Shown in pieces: positions 58,680 to 64,000 of a stretch of 64,000 bases of DNA (positions are counted from its first letter, which is position 1; each line of letters begins with the position of its first letter). The notes under the pieces were generated by a model. It was not told the origin of the DNA. It saw nothing but the letters and a program-made list of their open reading frames with translations, and made no database searches. The stretch comes from Prado023 sp963697345 (lineage in GTDB: Bacteria; Actinomycetota; Actinomycetes; S36-B12; CAIYMF01), in NCBI GenBank assembly GCA_963697345.1, contig CAVONS010000005.1:186001-250000 (forward strand), written 5' to 3'. A program made the position numbers and the translations under genes.

Positions 58680-59589
58680 AGCTACTCCTCAGCCGTTCGA
58701 TTGAGACGTGCGTGTAGATCTGAGTCGTGCCGAGACTAGCGTGACCAAGCACCTCCTGGACGGAGCGCAGGTCCGCGCCCCCCTCCAACAAGTGCGTCGC
58801 CATCGAGTGCCGCAGGCCGTGCGGACCCATGTCGGCGGCCTCGGGGACATGGCGCAGGAGCGCATGGACGGCGCGTCGGACCACCCGGGGATCGATCCGC
58901 GCCCCACGCGCCCCGAGGAACAGTGCGTCGCCGCTATCGGGGGTGACCAGCCGCGGGCGGCCCTGCTCGAGCCAAACGTCCAGGGCTGTGGCGGCTGGCT
59001 GGCCGAAGGGCACGACGCGCTCTCTGGCCCCCTTTCCGAGCACGCGGGCCGTGTGCCGCGTCCAGTCCAGGTCGGCACAGTCCATCCCGACGAGTTCCGA
59101 GACACGCATCCCGGTCGCGTAGAGCACCTCCAGGAGGGCGACGTCACGCTGATGCACCGGGTCAGCGTCGTCGGCCCGAACGGTCGCGACCTCCATCAGG
59201 TCGGCAACCTGGCCGGGCCGCAGCACCTCGGGGATGCCCTGCCGAGCAGTCGGCGCGCTCAACCGCGCGGCGGGGTCCTGCTCGAGCAGTCCCTGCCGCA
59301 CTGACCAGGCTGTGAAGCAGCGGGTGGCGGCAACCCGCCGGGCAATGGTGGAGCGTGCAGCGCCCCGACGGTCCATCCCGGCCAACCACGCACGCAGGAC
59401 AAGGAGGTCGAGGTCGGGGAGTTCGGTCGCGCCCTGCTCTGCGGCGAAGGACATCAGATCGGCAACATCACCCAGGTAGGCGCGCACGGTGTTCGGCCCT
59501 CTGCCCCGCTCGTCACGCAGGAACGTCGAGAAGCCCGAATGGGCCACTTCGAGGGCGATGGGCAGGGTCACACGTCCATGCTGCCCCAT
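58654..59589 (-). CDS. xerC: Tyrosine site-specific recombinase XerC/XerD-type
   Basis: 311 residues from ATG 59589 (a GTG at 59571 is possible). It has an N-terminal SAM-like core-binding domain (NTVRAYLGDVADLMSFA) and a catalytic domain with Arg in YATGMRVSELVGM, Lys in LGKGARERVVPF, H-x-x-R in HGLRHSMATHLLEGGADL, His in LGHASLGTTQIYTHV and the tyrosine in IYTHV. Xer recombinases resolve chromosome dimers at dif. It is in the dprA-xerC-whiG order, as in Streptomyces; no dif-like site was seen. Confidence 0.93.
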   Translation of the reverse strand: MGQHGRVTLPIALEVAHSGFSTFLRDERGRGPNTVRAYLGDVADLMSFAAEQGATELPDLDLLVLRAWLAGMDRRGAARSTIARRVAATRCFTAWSVRQGLLEQDPAARLSAPTARQGIPEVLRPGQVADLMEVATVRADDADPVHQRDVALLEVLYATGMRVSELVGMDCADLDWTRHTARVLGKGARERVVPFGQPAATALDVWLEQGRPRLVTPDSGDALFLGARGARIDPRVVRRAVHALLRHVPEAADMGPHGLRHSMATHLLEGGADLRSVQEVLGHASLGTTQIYTHVSIERLRSSYERAHPRA

Positions 59590-59592
59590 CGA

Positions 59593-60732
59593 TCACTGAC
59601 TTCGACGCCATCCGGCATGGCCGCGCCGGGCGAGTCCCACGATCTCCAACAGTCCCAGATGGGCCAAGCAAGCGGTCGGCGGCAGGCCCGTGCGTTGGGA
59701 GATGACGTCCACCGTCCGGCCACCCCTGCCGGGCAGCGCCTCGAGGACCAGACGCACCTCACCGGGCAACCCGGAGAGTCGGGGGTCGCCGTCACCGACC
59801 ACCGAGCCCTCGTCGGCGCGCTCATGCCCCTCGGCTCCCGGCGAGCCGTTCACGTCGCCCAGCAGGAGGGTCGTCACCTCGCAGGGATCACTGACCGCTC
59901 GTGCCGACGCCTCATGCAGCAGGCGGTTGGTCCCCGAACTGGCCATCGAGGTGATGGGCCCGGGCACGGCCATCACCTCGCGGCCCAGTTCCAGGGCGCG
60001 CGACGCCGTGGCCATCGCCCCGCTGCGCCGGGCTGCCTCGACCACGACCGTACCCCGGCTCAGCGCGGCGATCACCCTGTTGCGTGCCAGGAACCGGTGC
60101 TTGAGGGGCTGGCTGCCAGGTGGCAGCTCCGAGACGATCAGGCCGGCGTCAGCGATCCTGGCGAAGAGCGCGTCATGGGAGCGCGGGTAGGCGATGTCGA
60201 CCCCGCACGCCAGCATGGCGATCGTCGGCCCGCCCACCCCAAGGGCCGCCCGGTGTGCGGCGGCGTCGATGCCGAACGCCCCGCCTGAGACCACCGCCCA
60301 ACCCTCCTCGGCCAGCCCGCCGGCAAGGATCGTCGTAGCCCGCTCGCCGTAGGCGGTGCATGCCCGCGCGCCCACCACGGCGACAGAACGCAGAGCAGCA
60401 GCACGCAGGTCCAGGGGGCCGCGGACCCACAGGGCCAGGGGGGGTTCGGACAGGTCCAGCAACTGGCTGGGGAACTCCATGTCGCCGGGCAGGAGCACCC
60501 GAACCCCGCGACGCGACATCTCCGCCACCATCGCAGGGGTGTCCTCGGGATCCAGCCGACCGGCCACACGGCCGCTCCGGCCAGCGCTCCGCACCTGGGA
60601 GAGCGTCGCGCCTACGCCGTGCTCGGCGACCATCTCGGCGATGCCAGGCGTCGCCGGCTCGACCAGGCAGGCCAGCGCGATGGCGGCGTCGCGCTCGGCG
60701 CCCACCAGACCCTGCGGGCCAGAGCCGCTCAC
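59593..60732 (-). CDS. dprA: DprA/Smf DNA processing protein
   Basis: 379 residues from GTG 60732, whose start overlaps the comM stop (GTGA). The Rossmann-like DprA core shows VAVVGARACTAYGER-type sequence (SVAVVGARACTAYGE), VVSGGAFGIDAAAH, SELPPGSQPLKHRFLARNRVIAALSRGTVVVEAA and GTNRLLHEASA. DprA loads RecA on incoming single-stranded DNA. A C-terminal winged-helix-like extension (LVLEALPGRGGRTVDVISQ, LPPTACLAHLGLLEIVGL) is present. Confidence 0.93.
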   Translation of the reverse strand: MSGSGPQGLVGAERDAAIALACLVEPATPGIAEMVAEHGVGATLSQVRSAGRSGRVAGRLDPEDTPAMVAEMSRRGVRVLLPGDMEFPSQLLDLSEPPLALWVRGPLDLRAAALRSVAVVGARACTAYGERATTILAGGLAEEGWAVVSGGAFGIDAAAHRAALGVGGPTIAMLACGVDIAYPRSHDALFARIADAGLIVSELPPGSQPLKHRFLARNRVIAALSRGTVVVEAARRSGAMATASRALELGREVMAVPGPITSMASSGTNRLLHEASARAVSDPCEVTTLLLGDVNGSPGAEGHERADEGSVVGDGDPRLSGLPGEVRLVLEALPGRGGRTVDVISQRTGLPPTACLAHLGLLEIVGLARRGHAGWRRSQ

Positions 60733-62276
60733 AGCTCACCCCGAAGGGTCAGCGCGCGACCCACGTGATCGAGATCAGGACGTCCCGCGCCGGACAGATC
60801 AGCAAGGCTCCACGCGACACGGATGGCGCGGTCGGCTCCCCTGGCGCTGAGCCGCCCAGAGCTGATCGCCGAACCGAGCACCTCGGCTGCCGCCGGGCTG
60901 GGGGCCAGCGGACCCCGCAGCGCGGCCGGGTGCTGAGCGCTGTTCGGGACGGCCGGAAGGCCCTCCTGCCGACACCGCAGCGCCGCCCGCTCGCGCGCCT
61001 CGGTCACCCGCGCCCGCACGGCCGACGAGCCAACTCCCGCGGCATCGTGGGACCAATTCGCGCGGCCCGGCGGCCCGAGGACCATCCTGATGTCCACCCG
61101 ATCCAGAAGTGGACCGGACAGCCTGTTCCGGTACCGGCGCCGGTCCACGGAGCTGCAGGAGCACTCCTGGCCCGCACCATCGCCGAGCCCGCAGGGACAC
61201 GGGTTGGCTGCCAGGACCAGCTGGAACCTGGCAGGCATCCGAGCGGTGAACCCCGCCCGGGCGATGCACACCACGCCGGACTCCAGTGGCTGACGCAACG
61301 ACTCGAGGCACGCGGCGCCGAACTCGGCCGCCTCATCGAGGAACAACACCCCGGCGTGAGCGCGCGTGATCGCGCCCGGAGTTGGCTGCCCACCGCGCCC
61401 CCCACCGACGAGCGCGGCCACGGTGGCGGTGTGATGCGGTGATTCGAAGGGAGGCCGACGGATGAGTCCCCGCACGTCGGCGACCACCGACCTGATCGCC
61501 GTCACGCTCAGGGCGTCGTCGTCATCGAGATCGGGAAGGATCGTGGGCAACCGCTGCGCCAGGAGCGTCTTCCCGACGCCAGGTCGGCCGACCATGGCCA
61601 CGTGATGGCCGCCCACAGCCGCCACCTCCAGGGCCGCCACCGCCTCGGGCTGCCCCAGCACGTCGGCCAGATCGGGATCTGGCGGCAGCGGATGGTCTTG
61701 ATCTGCTCCCCCTGCTCCTTGGGCGTCGGCGCCGTCGCGCTCCGGCTCGACCTCATCGACCGGGGTACCGGTGAGCAGCTGCCCCCAGTGCCGCAGGGAG
61801 TGGACTGCGACGGCCTCCACCCCCGGCACCACCGCGGCCTCCGCGGCGTTGCGCCGCGCCACCACGATCCGCTGTCGGCCGGAACGCAGGGTCGCCACCG
61901 CGGCCACAACCGCACCGCGGACCGGACGTGCCCGCCCATCGAGACCGAGCTCGGCGAAGAGGATCGCCCCGGCCAACGGTTCGGCCGGGATCTGACCGTC
62001 GGCGGCCAGGATCGCTGAGGCGATGGCCAGGTCGAGGCCGGAGCCACGTTTGTGCAGTGACGCCGGCGAGAGGCCCACGGTGATCCGCATCTGCGGCCAC
62101 CTCGCGCCGCTGTTGAGCACCGCAGCCCGGACACGGTCCCGAGCCTCACCGACGGCCGTGTCCGCCAGGCCCACGATCGACATGCCCGGAAGCCCGGAGG
62201 ACAGGTGCGCCTCCACCTCCACGACGTGGGCGTCGACCCCGGCGATCACCACGCCGTGGGCCCGCGCCAGGGCCAT
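60729..62276 (-). CDS. comM: ComM/YifB-family Mg-chelatase-like AAA ATPase
   Basis: 515 residues from ATG 62276 (overlaps the yraN stop). An N-terminal Lon-substrate-like domain (VEVEAHLSSGLPGMSIVGLADTAV) is followed by AAA+ motifs: Walker A MVGRPGVGKTLLAQRLP, Walker B GVLFLDEAAEFG and the Mg-chelatase-like FQLVLAANPCPCG with a Cys-rich zinc-like patch (CPCG...CSCSS). ComM is a branch-migration helicase that helps integrate DNA in transformation. It is coupled to dprA. Confidence 0.94.
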   Translation of the reverse strand: MALARAHGVVIAGVDAHVVEVEAHLSSGLPGMSIVGLADTAVGEARDRVRAAVLNSGARWPQMRITVGLSPASLHKRGSGLDLAIASAILAADGQIPAEPLAGAILFAELGLDGRARPVRGAVVAAVATLRSGRQRIVVARRNAAEAAVVPGVEAVAVHSLRHWGQLLTGTPVDEVEPERDGADAQGAGGADQDHPLPPDPDLADVLGQPEAVAALEVAAVGGHHVAMVGRPGVGKTLLAQRLPTILPDLDDDDALSVTAIRSVVADVRGLIRRPPFESPHHTATVAALVGGGRGGQPTPGAITRAHAGVLFLDEAAEFGAACLESLRQPLESGVVCIARAGFTARMPARFQLVLAANPCPCGLGDGAGQECSCSSVDRRRYRNRLSGPLLDRVDIRMVLGPPGRANWSHDAAGVGSSAVRARVTEARERAALRCRQEGLPAVPNSAQHPAALRGPLAPSPAAAEVLGSAISSGRLSARGADRAIRVAWSLADLSGAGRPDLDHVGRALTLRGEL

Positions 62277-62632
62277 CAGGACACCCCTGCCACGTACTCG
62301 ACGGTGAAGGTGCCGTCGGGCCGACGCAGCAACCCCACGACGTCCAGACGGATCGGGCCCCGATGGCCACCGTTCTCCACGAGCCACAGTGCTGCCAGCC
62401 GCCTGATCCGCGCCACCTTGTGGCCCGTCACGGCCGCCAGCGGGCCTCCGAACTGCATCCCGCGTCGGGTCTTGACCTCGCAGAAGACGAGCGTGGATCC
62501 GTCCACGGCAACGATGTCGATCTCACCGTGGCGGCAGCGCCAGTTGCGCGCCACGACCTGCATGCCGCGCCCGCACAGGAATTCGGCTGCCGCCTGCTCG
62601 CCATCCCTGCCGAGCCCCTGTCGATCCCCCAT
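62276..62632 (-). CDS. yraN: YraN-family (UPF0102) nuclease-like protein
   Basis: 118 residues, the family's usual length. LGRDGEQAAAEFL, ARNWRCRHGEIDIVAVDGSTLVFCEVKTRR shows the E-x-D...E-V-K restriction-endonuclease-like active site; KVARIRRLAALWL and IRLDVVGLL follow. The role is not firmly known. It is coupled to comM. Confidence 0.93.
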   Translation of the reverse strand: MGDRQGLGRDGEQAAAEFLCGRGMQVVARNWRCRHGEIDIVAVDGSTLVFCEVKTRRGMQFGGPLAAVTGHKVARIRRLAALWLVENGGHRGPIRLDVVGLLRRPDGTFTVEYVAGVS

Positions 62633-62687
62633 GGACGTCCACCCCCGGGACCAACCCTGCGTCCCCGGCCCCCCTCAGGGAAGACGC

Positions 62688-63476
62688 TCAGCGCGAAGCT
62701 GTGGACAACGACGGCGCGCCAGCCCCCTCGACTCCGCACCCGGATGTGGGGACATCCCGAGCATCCGCCCGGCCCACGTCCCGGGTCTGAACCCCGGGCA
62801 GGTTCCAGGACTGCCGATGCAGCGGACTCGGCCCGAGCCGACGCAGGGCATCGATGTGGTCCGGCGCGCTGTAGCCCTTGTTCAGTGCCCAGCCGTACTC
62901 GGGATGCTGCTCGGCAAGATCCACCATGATCGAGTCCCGTTCGCACTTGGCCAGCACGCTGGCTGCGGCCACTCCCGCGCACGTGAGGTCCGCACGGACT
63001 CGTGTCTGGACCTGGGCGGGCACCACCGCCATGTCGGCAAGGCTGTCACAGACTGATCGTCGCGGATCAGGGAACAGCCCATCAGGCTCCTCGGGGACGC
63101 TGAGCCAGTCGTGGCTGCCGTCGAGCAACGCGAGATCGACTGCCATGCCCAGGTCGGCGAACGCCCTGGCGGCTGCGACACGCAGCGCGCAGATGATCCC
63201 CACGGCGTCAACCTCGAACGGGTCCGCATGGCCGACCGCCGAGGCGACCGGCCAGCCCCGCAGGCGGGGCAGGAGGTCGCGCCGGGCACGAGGTGTCAGG
63301 AGCTTGGAGTCCCGCAGGCCCCGGGGAGCCGAGCGGACGCCCGAGTCGATCACGACCACCCCGACACTGACCGGTCCGGCGAGGGCTCCCCGGCCGACCT
63401 CGTCGACGCACGCCAACGTCCGGGCGCCGGCCCGCATGAGCGCGCGCTCCAGGCGCAGCGTCGGTGCTGGGGTCAT
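62688..63476 (-). CDS. rnhB: Ribonuclease HII
   Basis: 262 residues from ATG 63476, which overlaps the lepB stop by four bases. RNase HII acidic residues are in CVDEVGRGALAGPVSVGVVV (D-E) and in ALLDGSHDWLS; DSKLLTPRARRDL and AAASVLAKCERDSIM and YGWALNKGYSAPDH follow. It removes RNA primers/ribonucleotides from DNA. The C-terminus has a roughly 30-residue low-complexity extension (GCGVEGAGAPSLSTASR). Confidence 0.95.
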   Translation of the reverse strand: MTPAPTLRLERALMRAGARTLACVDEVGRGALAGPVSVGVVVIDSGVRSAPRGLRDSKLLTPRARRDLLPRLRGWPVASAVGHADPFEVDAVGIICALRVAAARAFADLGMAVDLALLDGSHDWLSVPEEPDGLFPDPRRSVCDSLADMAVVPAQVQTRVRADLTCAGVAAASVLAKCERDSIMVDLAEQHPEYGWALNKGYSAPDHIDALRRLGPSPLHRQSWNLPGVQTRDVGRADARDVPTSGCGVEGAGAPSLSTASR

Positions 63477-64000
63477 CGGGTCGCACCACCAGTGCGAGGT
63501 GCGGCCATCGCCGACTGCTCCTCGGCATACGCCGGCAGGGTGGCCCATCGGGAGGGCGGCCACATGATGACCTCCGCGGTCCCCACCACGTTCTCGACCG
63601 GGACCGTGCCGTCGTCGATGTCGAGATGGAAGCGCGAGTCGGCGGAATCGTTGCGGTGGTCACCCATGACGAACAACCGCCCTTCGGGGACCTCGACACG
63701 GAACTCCACCTGATCGGTGGAGCCGCCCGGGTAGATGTAGGGCTCGTCCAGAGGTTCACCGTTGCGGATGATCTGGCCCTTCGGGGTACAGCACTCGAGG
63801 GTGTCCCCACCCACGCCGATCACACGCTTGACCAGGTCGTCGCCACTCGTGGAGGGCAGCACGCCCACGAACGCCGCGGCCCGTCCGAGGGCACCACGCA
63901 ATCCCCGTTCAGGCGCTGTGTCGGCCAGCCAGTCCGCCGGGTCCTTGAACACCACGACATCGCCACGGCCAGGCTCTGATGAGGGCTTCCAGACGAGGAT
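63473..64000 (-). CDS. lepB: Signal peptidase I, C-terminal part
   Basis: The gene runs off the right edge; about 175 residues are in the window. The catalytic lysine segment is DDLVKRVIGVGGDTLEC, followed by VPEGRLFVMGDHRNDSADSR (the conserved G-D-N/H-R-x-x-S-x-D-S-R box). The reading frame continues upstream to the edge (GRGDVVVFKDPADW). The membrane helix and catalytic serine lie outside. The enzyme cuts signal peptides of exported proteins, which here include most of the GH114/Agd3 products. Confidence 0.95.
   Translation of the reverse strand: MLVWKPSSEPGRGDVVVFKDPADWLADTAPERGLRGALGRAAAFVGVLPSTSGDDLVKRVIGVGGDTLECCTPKGQIIRNGEPLDEPYIYPGGSTDQVEFRVEVPEGRLFVMGDHRNDSADSRFHLDIDDGTVPVENVVGTAEVIMWPPSRWATLPAYAEEQSAMAAPRTGGATR

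Noticed and set aside
58654..59589. XerC-type recombinase as a sign of an integrated mobile element
   Set aside because: It lies in the conserved dprA-xerC-whiG order with a housekeeping-type catalytic site; no att-like repeats or phage genes are nearby.

Overview
The window is high-GC chromosomal DNA of an actinobacterium (Actinomycetota). The evidence is the GC content, frequent GTG starts, several apparently leaderless genes and the clustering of lepB-rnhB-yraN-comM-dprA-xerC-whiG, rpsB-tsf-pyrH-frr-cdsA-rlmN and dxr-rseP-ispG, including a WhiG-type sigma factor. I cannot place it to genus. No rRNA, tRNA, IS element, phage module or CRISPR array was recognised.

Layout. Positions 1-3481 (minus strand) hold the end of an isoprenoid/protease operon: dxr, rseP-like M50 protease, a TSUP permease and the first codons of ispG. 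Positions 49655-64000 hold the translation/nucleotide/lipid block (rlmN, cdsA, frr, pyrH, tsf, rpsB), an M23 peptidase, an AlkZ-like protein, and the whiG/xerC/dprA/comM/yraN/rnhB/lepB operon. Between these two core segments lie about 46 kb of accessory genes of two kinds.

(1) Exopolysaccharide island, 6945-18376. Four GH114 (endo-alpha-1,4-polygalactosaminidase family) proteins lie in a row: two with an Fn3 domain and a Pro/Thr linker, one lipoprotein and one plain secreted form. They are followed by a convergent operon encoding a PelF-like GT4 glycosyltransferase, a polytopic membrane protein of PelG size and a spherulin-4/Sph3-like protein (GH135 relative). Divergent from that operon is a large secreted Agd3-like (CE18) deacetylase fused to three PKD domains. 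This set matches the galactosaminogalactan (GAG) cluster of Aspergillus (ega3, gtb3, sph3, agd3) more closely than a classical Pel operon. I regard it as the most interesting system in the window: a putative bacterial machine that makes, exports, partly deacetylates and trims a GalNAc-rich polymer. Two GH114 domains are near-identical 755-bp copies.

(2) Polyamine/GABA/amino-acid catabolism, 3585-6604 and 18455-49383. It contains a spermidine/putrescine ABC importer with two binding proteins (potD-A-B-C-D order on the minus strand), two FAD amine oxidases, a class III aminotransferase with an Lrp-type regulator, gamma-aminobutyraldehyde-type dehydrogenases, a GABA aminotransferase, a semialdehyde dehydrogenase, methylmalonate-semialdehyde dehydrogenase, bifunctional PutA, and a glutaryl-CoA dehydrogenase-like enzyme with a GntR regulator. 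Together they would take polyamines through aminobutyraldehyde and GABA to succinate, and proline to glutamate. A saccharopine-dehydrogenase-like enzyme, D-lactate dehydrogenase-like enzyme, PPK2, TesB, an MFS transporter, a YhhN protein and a Ser/Thr kinase are interspersed.

Oddities: reading-frame breaks in the kinase gene (near 26090) and in the repetitive C-terminal tail of rpsB (near 54670); a strand-skewed palindromic intergenic element at 49384-49654; a strong 24-bp hairpin at 21802-21859; and a recurring motif upstream of polyamine genes.
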